Positions 7,186 to 14,728 of a stretch of DNA of 17,850 nucleotides are shown in pieces. The number at the start of each line of letters is the position of its first letter. Within the stretch, counting starts at the first letter, position 1. The translations under genes were made by a program, and so were the position numbers. The notes under the pieces are model-generated. The model saw only the letters and a list, made by a program, of their open reading frames with translations, searched no databases and had not been told where the DNA came from. This stretch comes from Butyrivibrio sp. (GTDB lineage: Bacteria; Bacillota_A; Clostridia; Lachnospirales; Lachnospiraceae). The DNA lies in the NCBI RefSeq assembly GCF_024699075.1, contig NZ_JAILQF010000492.1, forward strand, positions 1 through 17,850. Direction: 5' to 3'.

Positions 7186-7632
7186 TCAGAGCATATCTCT
7201 GATTCTGTCCATTACTTCCTGTACATCCTCTTCTGTTCTTATTGCAGCAAAAATAGTATCATCTCCTGCAATGCAGCCTATTATCTGAGATAGGTGCAGA
7301 GCATCAAGTGCTGCAGCTACAGCCATAGCCATACCTGATACTGTTCTAAGCACCAGAATGTTGCCTGCCTTATCCATGGATACAAAGCCGCTTTGAAGAA
7401 CTTTTATGTATTTATCCTGAAGCTCTTCATCATCATGGTCCATAACACGGTACTTCTGATGTCCGTCACCTGTCTGAACCTTTGTAAGTCTAAGCTCTCT
7501 GATATCTCTGGATACTGTAGCCTGAGTTACATCATATCCGTCATTTTTGAGAAGATCTGCGAGCTGCTCCTGAGTTTCTACCTCATTATTTTCTATTAGT
7601 TCGATTATTTTACTGTGTCTGTTTTTCTTCAT
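7186..7632 (-). CDS. argR: Arginine repressor ArgR/AhrC
   Basis: Hexameric arginine-dependent transcription regulator that represses arginine biosynthesis and, in Bacillus-type relatives, activates catabolism. 148 residues. An N-terminal winged helix (about 1-65) carries the recognition element QATVSRDIREL (37-47). The C-terminal arginine-binding and oligomerisation domain contains GCIAGDDTIFAA (119-130), where the Asp pair contacts arginine. AAAGGGGGGACT gives a strong ribosome site. It lies 10 nt after nadK and just before recN, a conserved place in Firmicutes, with no arginine genes in the window; its targets are presumably elsewhere. I found no clear ARG box near it. Confidence 0.97.
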   Translation of the reverse strand: MKKNRHSKIIELIENNEVETQEQLADLLKNDGYDVTQATVSRDIRELRLTKVQTGDGHQKYRVMDHDDEELQDKYIKVLQSGFVSMDKAGNILVLRTVSGMAMAVAAALDALHLSQIIGCIAGDDTIFAAIRTEEDVQEVMDRIRDML

Positions 7633-7642
7633 AGTCCCCCCT

Positions 7643-8500
7643 TTACAAAAGTTTCTGGTTTAGTATTTCTACAAAACTTACCTGGTTCATTCTGAGTATC
7701 TTTGAAATCTTTGCTGCTTTTCTTATCTCTATTCTGTCGCCTGTTGAGATTGAAGCTCCAAAATGTCCATCTACACTTGCTTCAGCTTCCTGTATTCTGT
7801 CAGCTTTACCTGCTCCAAGCTCTATAGTTATCTTATCTGATGCCGGAAGTACTATACTTCTGTTAGTAAGAGAGTGTGGACAGATAGGTGTTATAACCAT
7901 GGTATTGGACTGCGGTGATACAAGCGGTCCTCCGGCTGACATATTGTAGCCTGTAGATCCTGTTGGTGTAGAAATAATAACACCATCAGCTAGATATGTG
8001 GTAAGAAGTCTGTCGTCAACATATACTACGAGCTTTATGATCTGTACTGCTGCCTTTCTGGCAATAACAATATCATTTAAAGCTATAAACTCTTTTCTCT
8101 CACCGGTAACCTTGGTTCCGCTAAGAAGCATGCGCTCTTCTATTACATAATCATCATTTATAAGTCTTTGAAGTGCCTCATTTATATGGTTTCTGTCTAT
8201 TTCAGTCAGATATCCCATTGTCCCAAGGTTTATTCCAAGAATAGGAATATTTCTTTCACGGACATTAACTGCTGCCTGAAGCATGGTTCCGTCACCGCCA
8301 AGAACAATACAGCATTCTATCTCAGGTGGAACCTGAGTTCGAAACATTACTGCATCCGGTCTTAAGGTATTATTTCCGGGTTCCTCAAAATGTGCTATAT
8401 AACACTTTTTCCCATGAGATTCCAGAAAATCAGTTACCTTATTAGTAAATTCCAGATTTTTGTCCTTGCTTTTATTGGTAAAGATAAGAAAATGATCCAT
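7643..8500 (-). CDS. nadK: NAD kinase
   Basis: Cytosolic enzyme that phosphorylates NAD to NADP with ATP or polyphosphate. 285 residues. GGDGT at 68-72 is the signature of the kinase fold. Also present are the glycine-rich INLGTMGYL (90-98), LNDIVIARK (141-149) and TPTGSTGY (178-185), which line the nucleotide site, and a C-terminal beta-rich domain. Its ATG shares one base with the TAA of tlyA (TAATG), so translation is coupled. The neighbours tlyA and argR match the usual clostridial order. Confidence 0.97.
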   Translation of the reverse strand: MDHFLIFTNKSKDKNLEFTNKVTDFLESHGKKCYIAHFEEPGNNTLRPDAVMFRTQVPPEIECCIVLGGDGTMLQAAVNVRERNIPILGINLGTMGYLTEIDRNHINEALQRLINDDYVIEERMLLSGTKVTGERKEFIALNDIVIARKAAVQIIKLVVYVDDRLLTTYLADGVIISTPTGSTGYNMSAGGPLVSPQSNTMVITPICPHSLTNRSIVLPASDKITIELGAGKADRIQEAEASVDGHFGASISTGDRIEIRKAAKISKILRMNQVSFVEILNQKLL

Positions 8501-9396
8501 TAACCTTCAAGCTCCCCGTGTGCTGCATCTACAGCATTTCCTATTAGTGTCATGTTTGCCTGTGTCTTAGAGATGCCGCTACAAGAGTCTTCTATCTCTC
8601 CAAATTTCTTTAATGCCGTAGCTTCATCATACTCTGATACTTCTTCATTTCTTGATGCATCTTTTTTAAGATGAAGAAGGTATTCTATATTACCTTCAGG
8701 TCCTCTTATAGGAGAATAGTCAAGATGGAGTATTTCAAACCCTGCCATATCAGCAAAGTCCATTATTCTGCTTATTACTTCTTCATGTACTTTCTTGTCT
8801 CTTACTACGCCCTTTTTGCCTACTTTATCACGACCCGCTTCAAACTGAGGCTTGATAAGGACTACCATCTGAGCGCCATCCTTTAAAAGTTTTCTGGCAG
8901 GAACCAGTATTCTTGTAAGTGAGATAAAAGATACATCGCATGAAGCAAAATCTATATCATCATCAATCTGATCTCTTGTAAGATATCTGAAGTTGGTCTT
9001 TTCCATGCATACAACACGGTCATCGCTTCTGAGCTTCCAGTCAAGCTGACCATGTCCTACATCTACGGAATATACCTTAACAGCTCCGTTTTGCAGCATG
9101 CAATCCGTAAAGCCTCCGGTAGATGCGCCTATATCCATACAAGTAAAGCCAGTAAAGTCGAGATTAAAGGTTTTAACTGCTTTATCAAGCTTGAGTCCGC
9201 CTCGGCTTACGAAAGGAATCGTAGCGCCTCTGACTTCTATATTTTTAATTTTATCTTCCTGGAAGGATGTTCCGGGCTTATCTTCTCTCTGACCATTAAT
9301 AAATACATCTCCGGCCATGATCAGGGCTTTAGCCTTTTCTCTTGAAGATACAAACCCTCTTTCAACCAAAAGTACATCTAATCTGGTCTTAGGCAT
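8500..9396 (-). CDS. tlyA: TlyA family 2'-O rRNA methyltransferase (haemolysin A family)
   Basis: S4-domain methyltransferase. TlyA of mycobacteria 2'-O-methylates cytidines in 16S and 23S rRNA and gives capreomycin sensitivity; the family was first named as a haemolysin. 298 residues. An N-terminal S4 RNA-binding domain (about 3-62) precedes a Rossmann fold with the SAM loop DIGASTGGFTDC (88-99). K69, D154, K182 and E238 form the K-D-K-E pattern of 2'-O-methyltransferases. Residues after about 245 make a charged tail that many relatives lack. It starts one base inside the dxs stop (TAATG) and ends the same way on nadK. The rRNA target in this organism is inferred from the family. Confidence 0.93.
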   Translation of the reverse strand: MPKTRLDVLLVERGFVSSREKAKALIMAGDVFINGQREDKPGTSFQEDKIKNIEVRGATIPFVSRGGLKLDKAVKTFNLDFTGFTCMDIGASTGGFTDCMLQNGAVKVYSVDVGHGQLDWKLRSDDRVVCMEKTNFRYLTRDQIDDDIDFASCDVSFISLTRILVPARKLLKDGAQMVVLIKPQFEAGRDKVGKKGVVRDKKVHEEVISRIMDFADMAGFEILHLDYSPIRGPEGNIEYLLHLKKDASRNEEVSEYDEATALKKFGEIEDSCSGISKTQANMTLIGNAVDAAHGELEG

Positions 9397-11270
9397 TATC
9401 TGTTATCCTCCATAGCATTAAGCTCTGCCTTGATCTTCTGAGCTATAGACTTCTCATCTATGCCAAGCATTGACATAAGTGCTTCCGGACTTCCATGTGT
9501 TACAAACTGGTCAGGGATAGCTATATTCATAATTCTTGTGTCGCATCTGTTATTGCCAAGAAGACTTCTTACCTTTTCTCCAAATCCTCCAGATAGAACA
9601 TTCTCTTCCATTGTGACGATAAGTGGATGCTTATCTGCTTCACCAAGGATATATTCTTCATCGATAGGCTTTACAAAACGCGCGTTTGTGATAGAGCATG
9701 GTATTCCTTCACTTGCAAGTAATTCTCTTACCATAACAGCTGTCTTGACCATACTTCCTACAGCAAGAAGAAGTACTCCGCCCTCTTCAAATATAGGCTC
9801 AGCCTTACCCATCTCGATAGGAGCTCTCCAGTCAACAAGACCTGCATAAGCTTCTCCTCTTGGATATCTTATAGCTATAGGTCCGTCAAAGTTAACTGCG
9901 AACTTGAGCATATCTGAAAGCTCCCATTTATTCTTTGGTGCCATGATATGCATATTGGGCATACTTGAAAGATATGAAAGGTCGAATATTCCCTGATGGG
10001 TCTCTCCGTCAGAGCCTACAAGACCTGCTCTGTCTATGGCAAGTACCACAGGAAGATTCTGAAGACATACATCTTCTATTATCTGGTCATAAGCTCTTTG
10101 AAGGAATGTGGAATATACTGCAAATACAGGTCGCATTCCTCCCTCTGCAAGTCCTGCAGCAAAAGTAACAGCATGTTCTTCTGATATACCTACATCAAAG
10201 AACCTGTCCGGAAATTTATTTCTGAATCTCTTAAGTCCTGTTCCATCAGCCATTGCAGCTGTAATAGCGCAGACTCTTGGATCTCTTTCACCAAGCTTCC
10301 ACATAACAGTTGAAAAGATATCCTGATATGCTGCAACCTTTCTGTGATGAGCAGGTATACCATTTTCAATATTGAATGGCTCAGCACCATGGAATCTTGA
10401 AGGATGGTTTTCAGCAGGTTCATATCCCTTACCCTTTTTAGTAAGTACATGAAGGATTACTGCCTTCTTAACTTTCTTGGCTTCCTGGATCTCGTGCTCA
10501 AGAAGTGCCTCATTATGACCATCAATAGGTCCAAGATAAGTAATACCGAGGTTTTCAAATAACATTCCAGGTACGAAGAACTGCTTAAAATTATTCTTCA
10601 CATGACGGATCTTCTCGATAACCTTAGTCTGTCCTGAAAGCTGCTTATAAACATCAGCCTTAAGGTTAAGGTATCCGTCCATTGTACGGATGTGTCCGAG
10701 ATATTTGGACATACCTCCAATACTTTCGGATATGGACATATTATTGTCATTAAGGATTATTATAAAGTTAGTCTCAAGCTTGGCAGCATTATTAAGCGCC
10801 TCAAAGGCCATGCCGCCTGTAAGTGCGCCATCACCTATTACTGATACTACTGTATAATCTTCTCCTCTAAGATCCCTTGCTTTGACCATTCCCAGGCCGG
10901 CAGAAATAGAGTTTGAACTGTGTCCTGTATCAAAACAGTCAGTATCAGACTCAGACTTTTTAGGGAAGCCGCTCATTCCGCCAAACTTACGAAGGTTATC
11001 AAAATCATTTTTTCTGCCTGTAAGAATCTTATGAGTATAGCACTGATGTCCTACATCCCATACTATCTTATCCTGTGGCAGATCAAGGCTTCTGTGAAGT
11101 GCTATTGTAAGCTCCACAGTTCCCAGATTCGAAGCAAGATGTCCTCCGGTTACGCTCAGCTTTTCCACAAGAAAATCACGTATTTCCTGTGAGAGTATCG
11201 GAAGTTCATTCTCAGGAATCTTCTTTATATCACCTGTATTGTTTATTTTATCAAGTATAATTTTATCCAT
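9396..11270 (-). CDS. dxs: 1-deoxy-D-xylulose-5-phosphate synthase
   Basis: Thiamine-diphosphate enzyme that condenses pyruvate and glyceraldehyde 3-phosphate, the first step of the MEP route to isoprenoids and also a source for thiamine and pyridoxal. 624 residues, full length. GGHLASNLG (42-50), the ThDP motif starting GDGALTGG (146-153) and closing NDNNMSIS (174-181), the catalytic Glu in GISEEHAVTF (361-370, E364), GSDGETHQG (419-427), and a C-terminal transketolase domain with RYPRGEAY. It follows ispA after 20 nt; the ribosome site before ATG is weak (GTGAAAG), so coupling to ispA may matter. Pairing with ispA in one operon fits early and later steps of the same pathway. Confidence 0.98.
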   Translation of the reverse strand: MDKIILDKINNTGDIKKIPENELPILSQEIRDFLVEKLSVTGGHLASNLGTVELTIALHRSLDLPQDKIVWDVGHQCYTHKILTGRKNDFDNLRKFGGMSGFPKKSESDTDCFDTGHSSNSISAGLGMVKARDLRGEDYTVVSVIGDGALTGGMAFEALNNAAKLETNFIIILNDNNMSISESIGGMSKYLGHIRTMDGYLNLKADVYKQLSGQTKVIEKIRHVKNNFKQFFVPGMLFENLGITYLGPIDGHNEALLEHEIQEAKKVKKAVILHVLTKKGKGYEPAENHPSRFHGAEPFNIENGIPAHHRKVAAYQDIFSTVMWKLGERDPRVCAITAAMADGTGLKRFRNKFPDRFFDVGISEEHAVTFAAGLAEGGMRPVFAVYSTFLQRAYDQIIEDVCLQNLPVVLAIDRAGLVGSDGETHQGIFDLSYLSSMPNMHIMAPKNKWELSDMLKFAVNFDGPIAIRYPRGEAYAGLVDWRAPIEMGKAEPIFEEGGVLLLAVGSMVKTAVMVRELLASEGIPCSITNARFVKPIDEEYILGEADKHPLIVTMEENVLSGGFGEKVRSLLGNNRCDTRIMNIAIPDQFVTHGSPEALMSMLGIDEKSIAQKIKAELNAMEDNR

Positions 11271-11290
11271 TTTCTTTCACGCATCTAATA

Positions 11291-12235
11291 TTAGTTATCT
11301 CTGTGAATAAGCCATGTAATAAGTTCTTCCAGGAAAATATCTTCATGACCTTCCCTGCTTTCAAGTTCTCTTAAAAGATCCAGTGCTTCATCAGAGAGTC
11401 TTGTTACTTCTTCTTTTGATTTATCAATTCCATAAAATGAAACATAAGTAGTCTTTTCATTCTTTTCATCAGAACCCACAGGCTTACCAAGCTTGTCCTG
11501 ATCGCCTATGACATCAAGTATGTCGTCCTGTATCTGGAATGCAACTCCTACATTAAGTCCTATCTGTTCCATCTTATGAACATCGCATGCGCTTGCTCCT
11601 GCAAGAACAGCTCCTATCATAAGTGCGCTCTCTATAAGTGCTCCTGTCTTGTTCTCATGTATATACAAAAGATCATCAGGTGTTACATCACTTCTCTTCT
11701 CAGCTTCTATGTCTGCGCACTGTCCGCCGATCATACCGTAAATTCCGGCTTTCTCGGCAAGAATAGTCAGGGCAGCCAGCATACGGCTTGATACACTTCC
11801 GTCATATTCAGGAAGTTCCTGGCATTCCTGAGCTGCCTTTAATGCTGTCTCAAAAGCATAGTTTAAAAGTCCGTCTCCGGCTATTGTAGCCATTCCCGGG
11901 CCATAAACAGCATGTGTAGTCTTTTTTCCACGTCTGAATTCATCGTTATCAAGCGCCGGAAGATCATCATGAACGAGAGAATATGTATGTATCATCTCAA
12001 GTGCAGCCATAAAAGGTCCGATTATCATCTCATTTCTTCCGCCGAACATCATATATGCTTCACGCATAAGAACTGGTCTCAGCCTCTTTCCACCGGCAAG
12101 AACACTGTAATTCATTGCTTCAATGACAGTCTTCTGACGACCCTCTTCTTTAGGCAGATAACTTGTAATGATATGCTCTGCTGCCTCAATTCTCTCCTGA
12201 CGCTTAATTTCAAAATTTTCATCGGGATCTGACAT
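11291..12235 (-). CDS. ispA: Farnesyl diphosphate synthase (short-chain trans-polyprenyl synthase)
   Basis: Joins dimethylallyl and two isopentenyl diphosphates to give farnesyl diphosphate for undecaprenyl and quinone precursors. GGKRLRP at 48-54, first Asp-rich motif DDLPALD (90-96), second DDILD (237-241). The residues before the first motif (HTYSLVHDD) and the two extra residues inside it are typical of bacterial C15 synthases. I chose the ATG at 12235 (314 aa): GGAGGAAATT lies just before it. The in-frame ATG at 12247 is part of that ribosome site and has no good site of its own. About 65 nt separate it from xseB, the largest gap in the cluster, without a clear terminator. Product length is inferred. 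Confidence 0.95.
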   Translation of the reverse strand: MSDPDENFEIKRQERIEAAEHIITSYLPKEEGRQKTVIEAMNYSVLAGGKRLRPVLMREAYMMFGGRNEMIIGPFMAALEMIHTYSLVHDDLPALDNDEFRRGKKTTHAVYGPGMATIAGDGLLNYAFETALKAAQECQELPEYDGSVSSRMLAALTILAEKAGIYGMIGGQCADIEAEKRSDVTPDDLLYIHENKTGALIESALMIGAVLAGASACDVHKMEQIGLNVGVAFQIQDDILDVIGDQDKLGKPVGSDEKNEKTTYVSFYGIDKSKEEVTRLSDEALDLLRELESREGHEDIFLEELITWLIHRDN

Positions 12236-12300
12236 AATTTCCTCCATTATAAAACAAACTCTTTTACTAACTTATATCTATGTGGCCTGAGGAATTAGTA

Positions 12301-12576
12301 CTATTCCTCGTCTTCAAATACCTCAAGTTCTCCGTCTTCAGATATCTTAAGAGCTTCCTTTTCGACCCTGTCTATCATAGTTCCGGCAAATTTCAGAAGA
12401 TCAATTCCTTCTTTATATTTGTGAAAAGATTCTTCGAGTGTTATATCATCCTCCTGCATTGCAGAAATAACATCATCCACTCTTTTAAAAGCTTCTTCTA
12501 CACTTATGCCTTCAAGGTCTTCTATATTAGTATTATTTTCATTATTATTTTTACTGTTTTTCTTTGCTGCAGGCAT
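12301..12576 (-). CDS. xseB: Exodeoxyribonuclease VII small subunit
   Basis: Helical subunit that binds several copies per XseA and makes the active single-strand nuclease. 91 residues. The core, SVEEAFKRVDDVISAMQEDD followed by ITLEESFHKYKEGIDLLK, matches the family's paired helices. An Asn/Lys-rich N-terminus (1-16) and an acidic C-terminus flank it. Its ATG lies one base after the xseA stop, and AGAGGT overlaps the last codons of xseA, so the subunits are translated in a coupled way. Confidence 0.95.
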   Translation of the reverse strand: MPAAKKNSKNNNENNTNIEDLEGISVEEAFKRVDDVISAMQEDDITLEESFHKYKEGIDLLKFAGTMIDRVEKEALKISEDGELEVFEDEE

Positions 12577-12577
12577 T

Positions 12578-13801
12578 TTATACCTCTTCTAAGTTTGTAC
12601 TTGCATTTGTTGATATAGTCTTAGCCACTATAGTTCCGTCTGTAACCTTAACGGCTATCTCCCTGCCAACAGATGTCTGACTTATACTTCGTATATTATT
12701 ACCATTTTCATCTTCTACGTATGAAAAGCCGCTTTTAAGCTTATCAAGAGGTGACAGACCCTTCATCTTCTCAATCCTGACATCAAGCCTGTTTCTGTTC
12801 TTCATAAGCTGCTGCTTCCATAAAAGACTGATGGTATCAATATATTCAGCCTGTCTCATCCTCTTGTCTCTTATCTTGGACCAGGGTGAATAAGCTTTGA
12901 TCATACTCTGCCTTACTTTTAGCTCGTGTTTGCAGGAGCTAAGTGTGGCATCAAACTGACCATATAATATATTCCTGTAATCTTCTATATCATTTATAAA
13001 TCTTTGATACTCATAAACCGCAAGTTCAGCCCCTGCAGATGGTGTAGGCGCTCTTAAATCCGCCACATAATCTGCTATCGTAGTATCAGTTTCATGTCCA
13101 ACTGCTGATATGATGGGAATCGGGCAGTCAAATATAGCCTGTGCAACAGACTCATCATTAAAAGCCCACAGATCTTCGATTGAGCCTCCGCCACGTCCAA
13201 CTATGATCACATCTACATCAGCGTCTGCAAGTACCTGCAGCCCTCTGACTATACTGGCAGGAGCATCAACTCCCTGCACGATCGCAGGGTAGAGAATAAT
13301 CTGCACGAAGGGGTTGCGCCTTTTGGTAATGCTGATGATATCATGCACTGCAGCTCCTTTAGGAGCAGTCACAACTCCAAGCGTACGTATATATTTTGGA
13401 ATCTCTTGCTTGTACTCAGGTGAGAACATCCCAAGTTCTTCCAGCTTCTTCTTCAGCTGTTCATATTTCTCATACAGCTGTCCTGTCCCGTCAGGTTCTA
13501 TCTTAGTTGCATAGAGCTGGTAGCTTCCGCCTTTGACGTACACGTCACAGCTTCCTGTTACCTGCACCTGCTGCCCTTCAGTCATCTGAAACTTAAGGCC
13601 GCTTCTGTTTCCACGAAACATTACACAATTAAGAGTTCCTGACGAATCCTTTAAAGTGAAATAGATATGACCCGAAGAATGATACTTGCAATTGCTGACT
13701 TCACCTTTAACCGTAAGCTTTCTTAAAAGAAAGTCCTGGTTAAACATGTCTTTAATATATGAATTTACCTGTGCTACGGTATAAACATTATTCTTAAGCA
13801 A
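12578..13801 (-). CDS. xseA: Exodeoxyribonuclease VII large subunit
   Basis: Catalytic subunit of the bidirectional single-strand exonuclease used in repair and recombination. With the chosen start it has 407 residues, normal for the family. An N-terminal OB fold (VKGEVSNCKYHSSGHIYF, from about 31) is followed by the nuclease region GRGGGSIEDLWAFNDE (203-218) and GHETDTTIADYVADLRAPTP (236-255), then a coiled coil and a small C-terminal strand domain. The start is uncertain: the frame stays open to ATG at 13867, which would overlap nusB by 74 nt. Relatives begin close to VYTVAQVNSYI, so I prefer TTG at 13801, overlapping the nusB stop by 8 nt, with GGAG 12 nt upstream. Confidence 0.93.
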   Translation of the reverse strand: MLKNNVYTVAQVNSYIKDMFNQDFLLRKLTVKGEVSNCKYHSSGHIYFTLKDSSGTLNCVMFRGNRSGLKFQMTEGQQVQVTGSCDVYVKGGSYQLYATKIEPDGTGQLYEKYEQLKKKLEELGMFSPEYKQEIPKYIRTLGVVTAPKGAAVHDIISITKRRNPFVQIILYPAIVQGVDAPASIVRGLQVLADADVDVIIVGRGGGSIEDLWAFNDESVAQAIFDCPIPIISAVGHETDTTIADYVADLRAPTPSAGAELAVYEYQRFINDIEDYRNILYGQFDATLSSCKHELKVRQSMIKAYSPWSKIRDKRMRQAEYIDTISLLWKQQLMKNRNRLDVRIEKMKGLSPLDKLKSGFSYVEDENGNNIRSISQTSVGREIAVKVTDGTIVAKTISTNASTNLEEV

Positions 13802-14225
13802 ATTTTGCCAATACTCCGTTAACGAATGAAGCAGATCCATCCTGGCCAAATTTCTTGGCAAGTTCAACTGCCTCGTTAATAGCTACTCCTGTAGGTATAT
13901 CATCATCAAATTTGATCTCAAAAACAGCCAGACGGATGATAGTAAGATCAACCTTAGCCATACGCTCTGTATCCCAGCCAAGAGTCTTCTCATTGATCAT
14001 CGCATCAATTTCAGGAAGTTTTCCGGCTATCTTCTCATAACGGGCCCTGATCTTATCAGCATCTTTTTCTGATAACTTCTTTTCATCAGAACTCATAAAA
14101 AGATCTTCTGATTCCGGAAGGTCCTCTGAGAAAAGCTCTTCCTGTTCTGCCATTTCTTCGATTGGATTAAATTCTACACGAAACAGGAGCTTAAATACCT
14201 GCTCTCTTTCTTCACTTCTTTTCAT
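13794..14225 (-). CDS. nusB: Transcription antitermination factor NusB
   Basis: All-helical RNA-binding factor that, with NusE (S10), NusA and NusG, loads on boxA of rRNA leader transcripts and prevents early termination. 143 residues. It begins REQVFKLLFRVEF (7-19) and ends with TIIRLAVFEI and the family signature GVAINEAVELAKKFGQDGSA near the C-terminus. An acidic stretch around 25-60 is somewhat long but within range. AAAGGAAAT precedes the ATG. It follows the Asp23-family gene by 36 nt, a common Firmicute pairing, and overlaps xseA. Confidence 0.96.
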   Translation of the reverse strand: MKRSEEREQVFKLLFRVEFNPIEEMAEQEELFSEDLPESEDLFMSSDEKKLSEKDADKIRARYEKIAGKLPEIDAMINEKTLGWDTERMAKVDLTIIRLAVFEIKFDDDIPTGVAINEAVELAKKFGQDGSASFVNGVLAKFA

Positions 14226-14261
14226 AAACTATTTCCTTTTCAATGTTCAAATACAAAAAAA

Positions 14262-14645
14262 TTATGATTCAGCTACTGTGATGCCTGAAATGTGTACGTT
14301 AACATCTGTAACATTAAGACCTGTCATATTCTCAACAGTACTCTTTACACGTGTCTGAACCTTCTGGCTGGTAGCAGGAATATTAAAACCATATCCCATT
14401 AAAAGAGCCAGATCCAATGCTACATTCTTGCCACTAAGCTGTACTCTTACGCCTTTGGAAAGCTTACGATATCCACTTTTCTGAAGAGCATCAGATGTAA
14501 TATTTCCAGGCATTCCGGATACACCATCTATCTCCATGGCAGCAAGTGCTGCGATCATTCCTATTACGTCATTTGCAATCTTAACGCTTCCGATGTCTGA
14601 ATTCTCTCTCAAATTAAAAGAGCTGTTATCAGCTGTGTTTTCCAT
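14262..14645 (-). CDS. Asp23/Gls24 family envelope stress response protein (YqhY-like)
   Basis: 127 residues with the Asp23 fold: an N-terminal strand and helix (SVKIANDVIGMIAALAAMEI from about 20), GVSGMPGN, a middle GVRVQLSGKNVALDLALLM, and a C-terminal VNVHISGI. In Bacillus the nusB-linked member YqhY affects fatty acid synthesis through acetyl-CoA carboxylase; others respond to envelope stress. No signal peptide or membrane segment. AAAGGGAG stands 7 nt before the ATG, and a promoter lies just upstream, making this the first gene of the long cluster. The exact role here is inferred from the position next to nusB. Confidence 0.93.
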   Translation of the reverse strand: MENTADNSSFNLRENSDIGSVKIANDVIGMIAALAAMEIDGVSGMPGNITSDALQKSGYRKLSKGVRVQLSGKNVALDLALLMGYGFNIPATSQKVQTRVKSTVENMTGLNVTDVNVHISGITVAES

Positions 14646-14680
14646 AACAATCTCCCTTTCATAAAGAAATATTTATAATG

Positions 14681-14708
14681 ATTATAACTGTTTTTATGCA
14701 TTTTGCAA
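14681..14708 (-). promoter_or_regulatory. Promoter of the asp23-nusB-...-pcrA cluster
   Basis: On the minus strand TTGCAA (14708-14703), a 16-bp A-rich spacer, then a perfect TATAAT (14686-14681), ending 35 bases before the ATG of the Asp23-family gene. It is the best sigma-A-type promoter in the window and sits at the only sizeable gap before a run of twelve tightly spaced genes. Confidence 0.7.
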
Positions 14709-14728
14709 AGAAGGCGCATTTATGGCCT

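Noticed and set aside
6787..7293. Plus-strand open frame of 168 codons
   Set aside because: Antisense shadow of the start of recN and the end of argR, both firmly identified on the minus strand.
7186..7660. ArgR operator near argR
   Set aside because: No convincing ARG-box palindrome (TGAATnnnnATTCA type) was found by eye around argR or the operon promoter.
12243..12248. TATAAT-like box just before ispA
   Set aside because: It overlaps the ribosome binding site, leaves no room for a leader, and has no -35 partner.
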